DNA of 64,000 nt from Entophlyctis helioformis (GCA_025526915.1 JAHLKH010000024.1:62001-126000), one strand, 5' to 3'. Positions 32,002-43,162 are shown, counted from the first letter of the stretch. Numbers and translations are program-made. Notes: generated by a model not told the origin, from the letters alone.

Positions 32002-32922
32002 ATGTCCGACACTGCAGACCCTGCCCCACCACCGTCGGCGCCAGAAGGCGTCAAGGTCACCATGTACTTTGTCGCTGTCACCTTTATGTACTGCTGGCTC
32101 GAGTCGCTGGGCCACACTCCCTTCAAAATCGGTCTGCCGCAGGTCGCCGCCAGCATCTACCTCGTCCAATTCACGCTCTTTATGCTCACATACTACTACA
32201 CGGACGTCAACGTCTACTATGGCCTCGAGAGCATGGCCTAGATGCTGGATCTCACGGCGCGCGTGCTGCTTATCATCTTCATGGCCACGCGGATTCGCTT
32301 CCTCGTGGCGACCTCTGTTGGATCCAACAAAGCCTCGTCGGCCCGCACACAGACGCGCATCGCCAAAATCATTGCAGCATGCTGCATCATTGCGCAGGTC
32401 TCTGGCGGCGTCTGGGTCACGCTCTGCGATCTCGGCCGCTTCTCGAGCAATGCGTCGCTGGCCGATTACTCGAACAAATTCTTTATTACGTCCAATGTTG
32501 TCTACGTCGCCGTGGATCTCGGCAGCATCCTCCTTGACACGTACATCCTGGTTGCTACATGGCAAGTGTACTTTTCGACGCTCGCCAAACGCGGCATCCT
32601 CTCGTGGCCCAATTACTACCGCGCGATACTCTCGCTCGTGATCTCGGTTGTCCTCACAGTCACCGAGATGTTCCTCTTCAACTCGGGTCTTGACCCCAAC
32701 TGGTCGTTCTACACCACGTTCTTTGCGACCCGCATCATGCTTGCCGAAGTGTTCCACTCGGGACTCACCAAGTGCCGCATCGTGCGGAACTCTGTCACGG
32801 CCAATGATCTGACTCCGGATGTGTCTGGTGGCAGCACAGTTGGCCGGTCGTCCGTCAGCCGCAACATTGACGCCATGAGCTCGAGCCGCTCATCGAGTGC
32901 TCTCAAGTCGGCCGCCGCCTAG
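32002..32922 (+). pseudogene. 7TM family copy 1, with premature TAG at codon 80
   Basis: Full-length relative of copy 4, starting MSDTADPAPPPSAPEGVKVTM. A single base change makes TAG (32239-32241) where the paralogues have TGG (GLESMAWMLDL), within TM3. Downstream the frame is open and conserved to the stop at 32922. The frame retains the family motifs DLGSILLDTYILVATWQVYF and LDPNWSFYTTFFATRIMLAEVFHSGLTKC. The nonsense codon may be a real null allele, a base-call error, or read through; the otherwise perfect frame says the change is recent. A fully translated product would be 306 aa. Confidence 0.75.
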
Positions 32923-33145
32923 AAGCTAGCATACTCATTTATCATTTTCCAACTCCTTCAGGTTCACGGAGCGAAGGAACATACGGCCATGGCTGTCGCG
33001 GTTTGTTTACGACAGCCTGGTGAATGCGACGTCGTTGGCCTACCAAAATCCAAATACAAAGATTCCCAACTTAGACAAGCATCTTTTATCACATCGTTCT
33101 TCCGCTTGGCCGAGCGCTCCTCCCACTGAAACTCTTCCTGCAAGC

Positions 33146-34087
33146 ATGTCAGACATTGGAGAGCCTTTACCGCCGCCGTCGGCGCCAGAAGGCGTCAAGG
33201 TCACCATGTACTTTGTCGTGGTCATATTCATGTACTGCTGGCTCGAAGCGCTTGGCCACACACCTTTCGTTGTGCGGATGCCGCAAGTCGCAGCGTCCAT
33301 GTACTTGGTCCAATTCACGCTCTTTATGCTCACGTACTACTACACGGACGTCAACGTCTACTTTGGCCTCGAGAGCATGGCCTGGATGCTCGACCTCACG
33401 GCCCGTGTGCTTCTCATCATCTTCATGGCCACTCGTATCCGCTTCCTGAAAGCCACGTCCATTGGCTCGAACAAGCAGAGTTTTGCCAAAACCGAGACGC
33501 GCATAACCAAAATCATCGCGGCATGCTGCATCATTGCGCAGGTCTCGGGTGGAGTCTGGGTCACGCTCTGCGATCTCGGTCGCTTCGCAAACGACCCGGG
33601 ACTCGCCGAGTACGCTGCCAGAAACTTCATAACGTCCAATGTCACGTACGTTGCTGTTGATCTCGGCAGCATCCTCCTCGACACGTACATCCTGGTTGCG
33701 ACATGGCAAGTGTACTTTTCCACGCTCGCCAAGCGCAACCTGCTCTCGTGGCCCAACTACACTCGTGCCATCCTCTCGCTCGGCATCTCGGTCGTCCTGA
33801 CAATCACGGAAATGTTCCTCTTCAACTCGGGTCTTGACCCCAACTGGTCGTTCTACACGACGTTCTTTGCGACCCGCATCATGCTCGCCGAGGTGTTCCA
33901 CTCGAGTCTGACAAAGTGCCGCATCAATCGTCCTTCCATCGCGTCAAACGAGCTGACCTCGACCGACGCGACATCCGCGTCGAGACAAACCATGTCCAAG
34001 AGCCAGTTCGACCCTGGCAATGCGGTCGCTCCTCCTCGCAACATCTTGCGCTCGTCGATCCAGCCACCAGAGCCCAACAAAGCCTGA
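33146..34087 (+). CDS. Seven-TM membrane protein, family copy 2 (unknown function)
   Basis: Intronless, 313 aa. The start at 33146 aligns with the starts of copies 1 and 4 (MSD..PPPSAPEGVKVTMYF). Seven hydrophobic segments are visible: YFVVVIFMYCWLEALGH, VAASMYLVQFTLFMLTYYY, MAWMLDLTARVLLIIFMATR, IIAACCIIAQVSGGVWVTLC, VTYVAVDLGSILLDTYILVA, AILSLGISVVLTITEMFLF and SFYTTFFATRIMLAEVF. Conserved polar features are HTPF, YTDVN, ARVLLIIFMATRIRF and LDPNWSFYT. The cytosolic-type tail (after KCRI) is Ser/Thr-rich and unlike the other copies (TSTDATSASRQTMSKSQFDPG). A receptor-like role is possible, but no known family is recognised. This copy is the donor-like match for the first half of the chimeric fragment at 31061. 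Confidence 0.85.
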   Translation: MSDIGEPLPPPSAPEGVKVTMYFVVVIFMYCWLEALGHTPFVVRMPQVAASMYLVQFTLFMLTYYYTDVNVYFGLESMAWMLDLTARVLLIIFMATRIRFLKATSIGSNKQSFAKTETRITKIIAACCIIAQVSGGVWVTLCDLGRFANDPGLAEYAARNFITSNVTYVAVDLGSILLDTYILVATWQVYFSTLAKRNLLSWPNYTRAILSLGISVVLTITEMFLFNSGLDPNWSFYTTFFATRIMLAEVFHSSLTKCRINRPSIASNELTSTDATSASRQTMSKSQFDPGNAVAPPRNILRSSIQPPEPNKA

Positions 34088-34557
34088 CCAGTACCGTCTT
34101 GACTCTAACATCTCGCTGCATTCCATCCCTAGGCAGCTCCTCGCCACATAACTGCCGCGTCCGTTTGCCAGTGGCCACAATAAACATGTGCCATTGACAA
34201 CCACAACATGGCCAATGACGCGGAATCACTTGCTGCATTTGTATCAGCGAGAAGGAAACAATGTGGCGACTGTTGGACATGGCTTGCCACTGGCACGACG
34301 CCACAGTCGGTTGGTGGTCGGGACACAACCTCGACAATGACAACCCGGACAAAGACCGCCCGGACAATGGCAACCCGCACACATTGCCCTGAAAGGATCA
34401 AACGGTGCTGTCGAGTGCTGTCTCTCGGCTGATCTGTGCAAAACGAGAAAGCAGGCGAGCAAGCAAGCCACACACACTCATACAGACACACTTACACACA
34501 CGCACACACACGCCCGCCGTTGTCAGATCACACACGACCCACGCAACGTTGGCCAAG
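34088..34557. other. Intergenic region between 7TM copies 2 and 3
   Basis: About 470 bases. An AATAAA occurs about 90 bp after the copy 2 stop (near 34180). A purine/ACAC-rich stretch (34440-34520) precedes the copy 3 start. This spacer is unlike the duplicated 477-bp spacer and has no CRE. No other gene is seen. Confidence 0.5.
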
Positions 34558-35415
34558 ATGGACACCGCTCCTGAATCCGTGCCGATAACCATGTACATCG
34601 TGATGGTGACATTCACGTACTGCTGGCTCGAGTGTCTGGGCCACACTCCCATCACCGTGCGCCTGCCACAAGTGGCGTCGACCGTCTACGTGTTCCAGTT
34701 CCTGCTCTTCATGCTCACATACGTGTACACGGACGTCAACGCATACTATGGTCTCGAGAGCATGGCCTGGATGCTGGACCTCACGGCGCGGGTCATGCTC
34801 ATGGTCTTCATGGCCACACGCATCCGCTTCCTCATGGCCACGTCGGTGGGGTCGTCGCAGCAGTCGTCTGCCAAGCGACAGACACGCATCACGCAGGTGA
34901 TTGCCGGTCTGTGCATCTTTGTGCAAATCTGTGGCGGCGTCTGGGTCACGCTCTGCGACGTTGGCCGCTTCTCAAGCAATCCGTCAATGGCCGCATATGC
35001 CAACAAGTACTTCACCATGTCAAACGTCGTCTATGTGGCCGTCGATCTCGGCAGCATCCTCCTCGACACGTACATTCTCTATGCGACATGGCAAGTCTAC
35101 TTTTCGACCCTTGCCAAACGCGGCATCCTGTCGTGGCCCAACTACTTCAGAGCCATCTTTGCACTGGTCATCTCGGCCACTCTCACAGTCACCGAGATGA
35201 TCCTCTTCAACTCGGGTCTTGACCCCAACTGGTCGTTCTACACGTCGTTCTTTGCGACCCGCATCATGCTTGCCGAAGTGTTCCACTCGGGACTCACCAA
35301 ATGCCGCATCGTGCGCAACTCTGTCACGGCCAATGATCTCAAGAATGACAGCAGCAGCTCGGGCTCAAGCGCTCGAGCATCCACATCGGCCCGCTCGGTC
35401 AACACCATGAAGTGA
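34558..35415 (+). CDS. Seven-TM membrane protein, family copy 3 (unknown function)
   Basis: Intronless, 285 aa, start MDTAPESVPITMYIVMVTFTYCWLE, the shortest N-terminus of the family and the most divergent copy in TM1-TM6 (VFQFLLFMLTYVYTDVNAYYG, VMLMVFMATRIRFLMATS, ITQVIAGLCIFVQICGGVWV). TM7 and the tail (LAEVFHSGLTKCRIVRNSV, SSSSGSSARASTSARSVNTMK) are identical to the chimeric fragment at 31390-31524. The constant core DLGSILLDTYIL..TWQVYFSTLAKR and DPNWSFYT is kept, so the product is probably functional. The Ser-rich tail could be phosphorylated, as in many receptors, but that is inference. It lies 477 bp upstream of copy 4. Confidence 0.85.
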   Translation: MDTAPESVPITMYIVMVTFTYCWLECLGHTPITVRLPQVASTVYVFQFLLFMLTYVYTDVNAYYGLESMAWMLDLTARVMLMVFMATRIRFLMATSVGSSQQSSAKRQTRITQVIAGLCIFVQICGGVWVTLCDVGRFSSNPSMAAYANKYFTMSNVVYVAVDLGSILLDTYILYATWQVYFSTLAKRGILSWPNYFRAIFALVISATLTVTEMILFNSGLDPNWSFYTSFFATRIMLAEVFHSGLTKCRIVRNSVTANDLKNDSSSSGSSARASTSARSVNTMK

Positions 35416-35892
35416 TCTTGCCATCGCCCTCATCCTCACCCTCGCCCTCGCCATCACCTTCGCCCTCATCCGCATCGTCGCACTCGTCTTGTATCGCGTT
35501 GTCCACTCATGCCTCCCCCTCCATTCTCCTCCACCTTCCTCTATACGGGTTCATAAAGTTCTCCCTTTCACTCTGATTCTGATGGCACTTGATACCGACT
35601 GCTCTGCTTACTGGATGCTGCTTTCATGCATCAGATCCCCGCACAAGACTCGCTCGAGACCCGTTTGGCACTGCGTTTGGTGCTCGCGATGACGTCACGC
35701 CTGGTGGCATTGTCTCCGTTGCGCCAACGTCATCCAGGCTAGCGTTTTCCGTTTGCCGCATAAAAGTGCAGTTTGGAGTGATCCAACCCACAGACGCGTC
35801 CTTGACCGCCATTGTCATACACCTTGTTATCCTGGAGCCACCTTGGCTGACATTTGACTGCCAACACTCAATACGCACAAGTAGAGATCAGA

Positions 35893-36813
35893 ATGTCCGA
35901 CACTGCAGACCCTGCCCCACCACCGTCGGCGCCAGAAGGCGTCAAGGTCACCATGTACTTTGTCGCTGTCACCTTTATGTACTGCTGGCTCGAGTCGCTG
36001 GGCCACACTCCCTTCAAAATCGGTCTGCCGCAGGTCGCCGCCAGCATCTACCTCGTCCAATTCACGCTCTTTATGCTCACATACTACTACACGGACGTCA
36101 ACGTCTACTATGGCCTCGAGAGCATGGCCTGGATGCTGGATCTCACGGCTCGTGTGCTCCTCATCATCTTCATGGCCACGCGGATCCGTTTCCTCGTGGC
36201 GACGTCTGTTGGATCCAGCAAAGCCTCGTCGGCCCGCACACAGACGCGCATCGCCAAAATCATTGCAGCATGCTGCATCATCGCGCAGGTCTCTGGCGGC
36301 GTCTGGGTCACGCTCTGCGATCTCGGCCGCTTCTCGAGCAATGCGTCGCTGGCCGATTACTCGAACAAATTCTTTATTACGTCCAATGTCACGTACGTCG
36401 CCGTCGATCTCGGCAGCATCCTCCTTGACACGTACATCCTGGTTGCTACATGGCAAGTGTACTTTTCGACCCTCGCCAAACGCGGCATCCTCTCGTGGCC
36501 CAACTACTACCGCGCGATACTCTCGCTCGTGATCTCGGTCGTCCTGACTGTCACCGAGATGTTCCTTTTCAACTCGGGTCTTGACCCCAACTGGTCGTTC
36601 TACACCACGTTCTTTGCGACCCGCATCATGCTCGCCGAGGTGTTCCACTCGGGACTCACCAAATGCCGCATCGTGCGGAACTCTGTCACGGCCAATGATC
36701 TGACTCCAGAGGCGTCTGGTGGCAGCACAGTTGGCCGGTCGTCCGTGAGCCGTAATATGGATAACATGGGCATGACCCGCTCATCGAGTGCTCTCAAGTC
36801 GGCCGCCGCCTAG
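35893..36813 (+). CDS. Seven-TM membrane protein, family copy 4 (unknown function)
   Basis: Intronless, 306 aa, the intact twin of copy 1 (TGG at 36130-36132 where copy 1 has TAG). Start MSDTADPAPPPSAPEG and seven hydrophobic segments as in copy 2. The region NVTYVAVDLGS follows copy 2 rather than copy 1 (NVVYVAVDLGS), a hint of gene conversion within the array. The tail reads LTPEASGGSTVGRSSVSRNMD. A CRE palindrome lies about 200 bp upstream (35690-35697) in the duplicated spacer. It converges on COX16 about 100 bp away. Function is unknown. Confidence 0.86.
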   Translation: MSDTADPAPPPSAPEGVKVTMYFVAVTFMYCWLESLGHTPFKIGLPQVAASIYLVQFTLFMLTYYYTDVNVYYGLESMAWMLDLTARVLLIIFMATRIRFLVATSVGSSKASSARTQTRIAKIIAACCIIAQVSGGVWVTLCDLGRFSSNASLADYSNKFFITSNVTYVAVDLGSILLDTYILVATWQVYFSTLAKRGILSWPNYYRAILSLVISVVLTVTEMFLFNSGLDPNWSFYTTFFATRIMLAEVFHSGLTKCRIVRNSVTANDLTPEASGGSTVGRSSVSRNMDNMGMTRSSSALKSAAA

Positions 36814-36918
36814 ACGATCACCACAGAGCACGCTAGATATACACACACTGTCACACTGCTTGTTTCCAGTCCTCCTTTCTCCGACCGCCGCTTCCTAGTA
36901 ATACACAGATTCCATCCT

Positions 36919-37400
36919 TCATTCCTGTCCACTGCCGGGCGGTCGCGGTACCCGCACAAAGTCCCAATCCTCGTCCGAGTTCTTTGCCAGATCCTGTGGT
37001 GCAGCAGTCGGTCAATGCCCACAGCACCCGCTGCAGCGACGGCATGTGCCATGCCGATGAGGTGACTCACGAAATAGATCTTGCGGATGTCGGCGGGTTC
37101 CTGGTCTCGCTTGAGGCCGAGCTCTTCCCGCTTGTCGAGCTGTGCAGCCATGCAGGCAAGCTTGTGTGAGTCGGATGCACGACAGCAGCAGCAGCCAGGC
37201 AGGCAGGCAGGCAGGCAGGCAGACCAACGGACGGACAGACAACGGACCATGTGGTATCGGGCGTCTATCTTGTCGTACTTGGTCTGTGTGAGGAACGAGA
37301 AGCCGTACGAGGCCAGCACCACCATGCCCATGAACGGCACGCCGGCGGCGAACGGCGACTTTTTGGCGAACCGCATGCCCCGTCTCAGCAGTTCGTTCAT
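36919..37400 (-). CDS. COX16: COX16, cytochrome c oxidase assembly factor
   Basis: Exons in transcription order: 37400-37248, 37139-37071, 36993-36919 (98 aa); the middle exon may start 21 bases earlier (ACAAG acceptor). Known COX16 is a small mitochondrial inner-membrane protein that helps COX1/COX2 assembly. Here: a basic N-terminus MNELLRRGMRFAKKSPF, one membrane segment VPFMGMVVLASYGFSFL, then the family motif TQTKYDKIDARYHM, a charged helix LDKREELGLK, and the C-terminal signature NSDEDWDFVRVPRPPG. The first intron holds a GCCT tetranucleotide repeat (37196-37221) that provides the pyrimidine tract. It is transcribed away from the P5B ATPase, with 373 bp between starts. Confidence 0.9.
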
Positions 37401-37773
37401 GGCTTGGCTGTGCTGTCGGTGTGATGTCGGTGTGTTGTCGGTGCCGTCGTCGAATGTGAGTTTCCCAATCGCCAGCAAAGCCACTTCAACGCAGCCCAAG
37501 ATTGCTGATGGAATCCCTGAAGAGCGGCTACCGAGTGAGTGCAGACTGCATCTGCCGCATATGCTGCGGCCATGCCACGCCGCCGGCTCTCTGTATGCGC
37601 ACAGCAGCAGATGCTCACCTGCCGCCGAACGGCTGCCTGTGCGTCGTGTTGCTGCAACAATCGCTGCGGCCAAAACTCGTCCATGTCGCCCCATCCAGGC
37701 GGTGCAGGGCTATCTCCTGTCGCTCGAGCGCGCCGCCACGGTGCCGGCACCCAAGGCCAGAGAGAATCGCCTC

Positions 37774-40700
37774 ATGTCGCACATGACGGCCAAGTCGTCG
37801 TTTGAGAGCAACTCGACCCACCTGCCGCCCGAATACGTCTCCATCGCTGGCTACGTCGCCTCCACGTCGCGTCTCGCCCTCTTCGTCCTCCTTTCCGTGC
37901 TGTCGCTGGGCACGCTCCCGCTCTTTGCCAAGTGGAAGCCATGGGTGTGGTGTGCCATCGCTCGGCAGCGTGCCTCGGCCTTTCGGAGCGCCGAGTATGT
38001 CCTTATAGGCGGCCCTGACGGAGCGACCACTGAGCTGCCCATCGTCGAAGCCAACGCGTTTGTTGGGCACTCGGCGGCCAGGCGGCTCGAGGTCGTGCGC
38101 TTCTTTGAGTTTCGCAAGCAGCGCTACGTCTACCAAGAGGCATTCTCGAGCTTCCAGGTACTGCTCCTCTAGTCGCACTCTTTCCTACACCACGACGATC
38201 TGCCACTGCTGTGCCTGCCGTACGATCCTTGGACTGACACAATCCCTACTCGCCCAAACTGCTTCGCCGCCGTCTTGCGCCATCCTCACTCTCACCCGTG
38301 CCTCGCCGTCGTTGATATCGCTCCTTGATCCCACACCGTCATTTGGATCACGCCATCACTTGCACCCTTGCTTCGCCGTCGTCGATATCGCTTGCCTTTG
38401 CAACCTTGATCCCACACTGTCATCTGGATCGCGTCTGAATTGCTTCGCCGTCGTTTCGCTCGGTCATCCTTGACACCGCTCTGATCTTCCCGCACGCGCC
38501 ATCCTGATCACACCCTCACTCTCGCCCTTGCCTCGCCATCGTTGATATCGCATCGGCATCATGGACACGATCCGCACAGCGCCAAAACCCAAGGCTGCTC
38601 GATCCCTTTGCAGAGATCCACAACATGCGCTACGGCAAGTCCAGCGAAGAGACCAGCATCCTCCTTCTCAACAACGGCCACAACTCCATCGACATCGGAT
38701 CCACTCCCATCGTCCGCCTCGTTCTCGACAAGGTGCTCCATCCCTTTTACATCTTCCAATTTGTGTCCGTCGTCATCTGGATTGTGGGAGCATACACTAC
38801 GTACGCGATCCTCATTCTCGTCATGAGTCTCGTGTCCATTGGCTGGGAAGTCTACACGTCCAAGGTCAACGAAATCCACCTGCGTAGTCTGACGCGCAGC
38901 GAGGCTATCTGTCCCGTCCTCCGCGACGGCGTGCTCAAGCACATTGATGCATCCGAGCTCGTCGTTGGCGATGCCGTCATTCTGAGCGCGTCGGAAACCC
39001 CGCTCGGCGGCACCAACGTGTTCTGCGACATGGTGCTTATCCAGGGCGAGTGCGTCATGGACGAATCCGCCCTCACTGGCGAGACGGTCCCTGTTGTCAA
39101 GATCCCGCTGCCCTTTATCCCCAGCGACGGTGCCAACCCCGACGAGACGATTCTCAACTCGGATCGTCACAAGGGCCATATCCTGTTTGGCGGCTCCCGC
39201 TTTGGCGAGATCAAGCCCAAGAAGAACTGGATGCTGGAACGTGCTGGTGCGTCTGCAACCGACGAGTCTGAGATGGCCGTTGCTATTGTCATTGCGACTG
39301 GCTTCTCGTCGTCCAAGGGCGAGCTGTTCCGCTCGATCCTGTTTCCCACCCACATTGTGAGTAGGCCGTTGGCTATTCTTGTGTCGTGCAGTGCCATGCC
39401 ATGCCAGCGCTCGTCGACTGAACCATGCGACGGCAACAGGATTTCAAGTTCAACAGAGACTCGTACAAGTTTCTTTGCGCGCTGGGTCTGGTGGCCTTTG
39501 CCGCGTTCCTCAACAGATGCATCACCGCGTAAGAAGGCATCTGTGCATGCCCGCCTGCATGCATGCCTGACGCACACTCATAATTCTACATGTGCACAGT
39601 GCGTCCGAGGGTATCAAGTGGACCGATGCCATCATTTCGTCTCTCGATCTCATCACCATTGCAGGTGAGCCTTTGCCGTCGCTTCTTTTGCACCCGACTG
39701 CCGCTAGAGACCTGACGCGCTGGCTGGCTTGAACCCCTCTACAGTCCCACCGGCCCTGCCCCTGATCTTGAGTGTCGGCACGGCGTTCTCTCTCGACCGC
39801 CTCAAAAAGTCTCTCGTGTACTGCATCAACCCCAGTCGCATCAACTTTGCTGGCCGCATTGACGTCATGTGCTGGGACAAGACAGGGACGCTCACCACGC
39901 CCGAGCTGCACTTTGCCGGCATCGATGCAGCCGAAAGACAGACGTTCAAGGGTTTCTCGCGCACTCTTGGAAACAGCTTGGCGGCCGCAGAGCGTGAAGG
40001 TCCTGGTTCCGATAGCAATACGCGTACAGACAGCGAGCCAGTCATTGCGGCTGTCGACGGGTCCCAGCCGCCCGACCAGCTGCTTCTGGATTTCAGCGAC
40101 GGCCGCATGTCGATAGCATCCCGACTGCAGGTCGTGTCGCAGTCTTCGCAGTCTTGGCAGTCGCCGCAGCGCTTTGGCCAGATTGATGACGAGCCGAGCA
40201 GCGATGATCTGCCGCTCATCACTCTCGAGACCGCCATGGCCCTTTGCCACGGCGTTGTGCCCGACGAAACTGGCCATCTCCTTGGTCATGCGCTTGATAT
40301 CGAGCTTGTGAGATGCTCGGGATGGATGCCAGTGAGCAACGACAGTCTGGACGCGTTTGCATCGTCGCACTCCCTGCCCATCGTCTGTGCCATGGTGCCA
40401 GCCATCACCGACCCGGCCTCGCCAGCATCTCCCGGCTCGCCGTCCGCCAACGCGGTGTTCGTCGACGGCCCATCTGCTCGCCCAAGCGCAGTGAACCGGC
40501 CGCTGGCTGGACCAGCATCCATCTCATCGTCCGCCATGCTCATCCTGCGCCGCTTTGATTTCGATGCCCACTTACAGCGCAGCTCGGTGATTGCGACGCT
40601 CGGCCCGGATCCACGACTGCCTCTGCACGTCATCACCAAGGGATCGCCCGAGGCTGTTCGCCACGCGTGCCGATCGTCGTCCGTTCCGCACAACTACTTC

Positions 40701-43162
40701 ACTGTATGCCAGAACTACTCTGTGATGGGCTACTACGTGATTGCAGTGGCGTGCCGCCGCCTGCGAAGCGACGAGCTTCCCAAGGGAACTGCTGCCGAAC
40801 TCGCGAGTGCGCGTCGCGAGGCGATGGAGCATGATCTCGACTTTGTTGGGTTCCTGTTGTTCTCGAACCCGTTAAAGGATGAGGCGATTTCGACCATCCA
40901 GATCCTGCGCGAGGCGCATATCCGCTCAGTCATCATGTGAGCACTCTGACTGTGTTGCTTTGTGGCACGACAAGCGACTAACAAATGCTGACTGACTGGC
41001 CGAGTAGTACTGGCGACAATGCGCTCACGGCGATCCATGTTGCGCGCGAGCTTGAGCTGTGCAAGCATGCCGTGCTGGTCGATATCCACGAGCAAGAGGT
41101 GCGATTCACCGAGGTGCCCAAAGTCGTTCCGCACTACGCCAGCGCTGAGAAGCCGCCCACGAGCGGCGTCCACGAGCGGGTCGATAGCGGCGATGACGAA
41201 GACGACGATATCGGTCGCAGCGGTCTCAGTCTCGGCGGATCCAACTCGCGTCTAACGAGCGGGTTGAACATGGGCAGCGCCGGCAACCTTGCTACGACAT
41301 CGGCGCTTCTCGAGTCTGCCGACTCGTTTGCCAGCTTCGATGGGCGGCGGTACCGCCATATCGACGATCTGATCCACCAGCTGCCGCTCATGCCTGCGCA
41401 GACGGAGATCGCCATCACGGGTGCTGCCCTCGCTCTGCTGTGCGAGAGCTCTGACATTGAGTTTGTGGACTGGATTGTTGGCCGCGCACGCATCTTTTCG
41501 CGTGTGAAGCCGGACCAGAAGACCTGGCTTATCGAGCGGCTCATCAAGCTCGGCAAATACGTGGGCATGTGCGGTGACGGTGCGTCCACCACCTTGGTGT
41601 TTCCTTGTATGTGTGCGTGAGAGTTGTGCATGTATTGATGCCGGTTGGTGTGGCAGGCACCAACGATTGCGGTGCTCTCAAGGCGGCACATGTTGGCATG
41701 GCCTTGTCTGACGCAGAAGCGAGCATTGTGGCGCCATTCACGTCCGCACGCAAGCAGGTCTCTGATGCTGTGCAGCTTGTGCGCGAGGGTCGCTGTGCAC
41801 TCGAAACATCCTTTGTGGCTTTCAAGGTGAGGGCGATCCTGGTGGATGCTCGCTTACCAGTTGGGCAAGCAGTTGGACTGACAGCTAAATGGCACATGCG
41901 GGATAGTACATGACGCTGTATCCCGTCATCCAGCTCATGATGTCGGCCACGCTCAACCAGATCGGCAGCGCGCTGTCGAGCAACCAGTTCCTCTTTGACG
42001 ATCTCGCCATTGTGACCGCCCTTGCGCTGTTCATGCTCTACACCAAGCCGTCACGCGTGCTTGTGGCCGACCGGCCGACCGACGATCTCTTCTCGCCGCT
42101 TGTGCTCGTGTCCATTCTCGGCCAAGTTGCATTCTCCATTGGGTTCTTTGCCATCAATCTCGCCGTCACGTCAAACCAGCCTTGGTTCTGCTCCATTGCC
42201 ACTGCAACGTCCATGCTGGACGACGGCTTCATGCCATTGAACGACACACTCTCCGTCAAGGAAAACTATCCGTGCTATCCGTACGTCGCTGTGCACCTGC
42301 TTTTTCACTTGCCGGCACCTCCCACATGTACTGACGCGCAATGCCATGACCGACATACGACAGCATCGACCCGTCCAGGGACATTACCCAGTCGGTGCTC
42401 ATCAAGTCGTATGAGAACACGTCGGTGTGGCTGTACTCGCACTCCATGTTCGCCATCTCGTCGATTGTCTTCACTGTCACTACGCACTACCGCCTGCCCT
42501 TCTGGACCAACCACATCTACACGGCCTACTTTGCCGCCATCTCGGCCGTGATTGTTGCAATGCTGCTGGCTCTGACCAACCCATCGACTGCGATCGCTCC
42601 CGGCCCCGACGAGTACACGGACACGCTCTCGTGGATTTTCAACATCCAGCCCGGCATCCCCGTCTCGTTCCGCGCCTTCCAAGTCGGACTCGTTGCTCTG
42701 CACGCGGCCATCGGACTGGCCTGGGAGCTGTTTGTTGTCGACGTGTACGTGCGACGCCATGTGCGGGCCACCGAGATGGCGCGACAGCATGCGATCGACT
42801 GGCGACGCGAGCAGGCCGTTGGCATCGAGTCTGCTGCGGCAGCTGCAGCCGAAGCACTCGATGCTGGCATGCGCATCGACCGCCGCAGTCGCGATGCGTC
42901 GACACAGCTGGCCGGCAGCTCCAGAGACATGGGCCTCAATCGTCGTGTCAAGAGCGTCGGCGGCGGGCTCGGCATCCAAGGGCCGATTGATCTGGTCAGC
43001 GGCGACGTTGTGATCCGTGTCACTGGCCCTGGCTTTGACGATGACAAGGCGGGAGAGAGCGGGTTTGAGCTTGCCAACATCGAGTCGAGCCCCGACTCTG
43101 TGGACTCGAGCCGCAGTTCTGGCGCGGTTCTGGTGCATGGCATGGAATACAAACAGCGATAG
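37774..43162 (+). CDS. P5B-type ATPase (ATP13A2/Ypk9-like cation or polyamine transporter)
   Basis: Nine exons: 37774-38157, 38580-39356, 39440-39528, 39600-39664, 39745-40936, 41008-41579, 41657-41826, 41907-42280, 42364-43162; phases close at 1,473 aa. The start MSHMTAKSSF precedes the P5 N-terminal hairpin (YVSIAGYVASTSRLALFVLL) and FEFRKQRYVY. Catalytic motifs: DESALTGETVP (actuator), PPALP in TM4 (the P5B signature; P5A has PPELP), DKTGTLT with the phosphorylated Asp near 482, KGSPEAVRHAC (nucleotide domain), TGDN and GDGTNDCGALK (hinge). Ten-TM topology is plausible from the hydrophobic segments. Known P5B pumps sit in vacuole or lysosome membranes and export polyamines to the cytosol. 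The N-domain has a Ser-rich loop of about 90 residues. The first intron is 422 nt and internally repetitive. Confidence 0.94.
38158..38579 (+). repeat. Long first intron of the P5B gene with imperfect internal repeats
   Basis: At 422 nt this intron is four to five times longer than the others here. It contains several diverged copies of a unit built around CTCGCCGTCGTTGATATCGC and TTGATCCCACACTGTCATCTGG (near 38300, 38365, 38400 and 38530). Phase 0 on both sides and the joined protein AFSSFQ/RQNPRLLDPFAEIHNMRYG support the intron. The donor is GTACTG. Confidence 0.7.

Larger units (their letters stand above)
31390..32922 (+). repeat. Tandem segmental duplication, left copy (partner 35281-36813)
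   Basis: Sequence from the C-terminal coding end of one 7TM gene, through a 477-bp spacer, to the stop of the next 7TM gene recurs at a constant offset of 3,891 bp (35281-36813). The spacers appear identical, and the downstream genes differ at scattered sites. The left edge corresponds to the switch point of the chimeric fragment, and similarity ends at the stop codons on the right. Confidence 0.85.
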
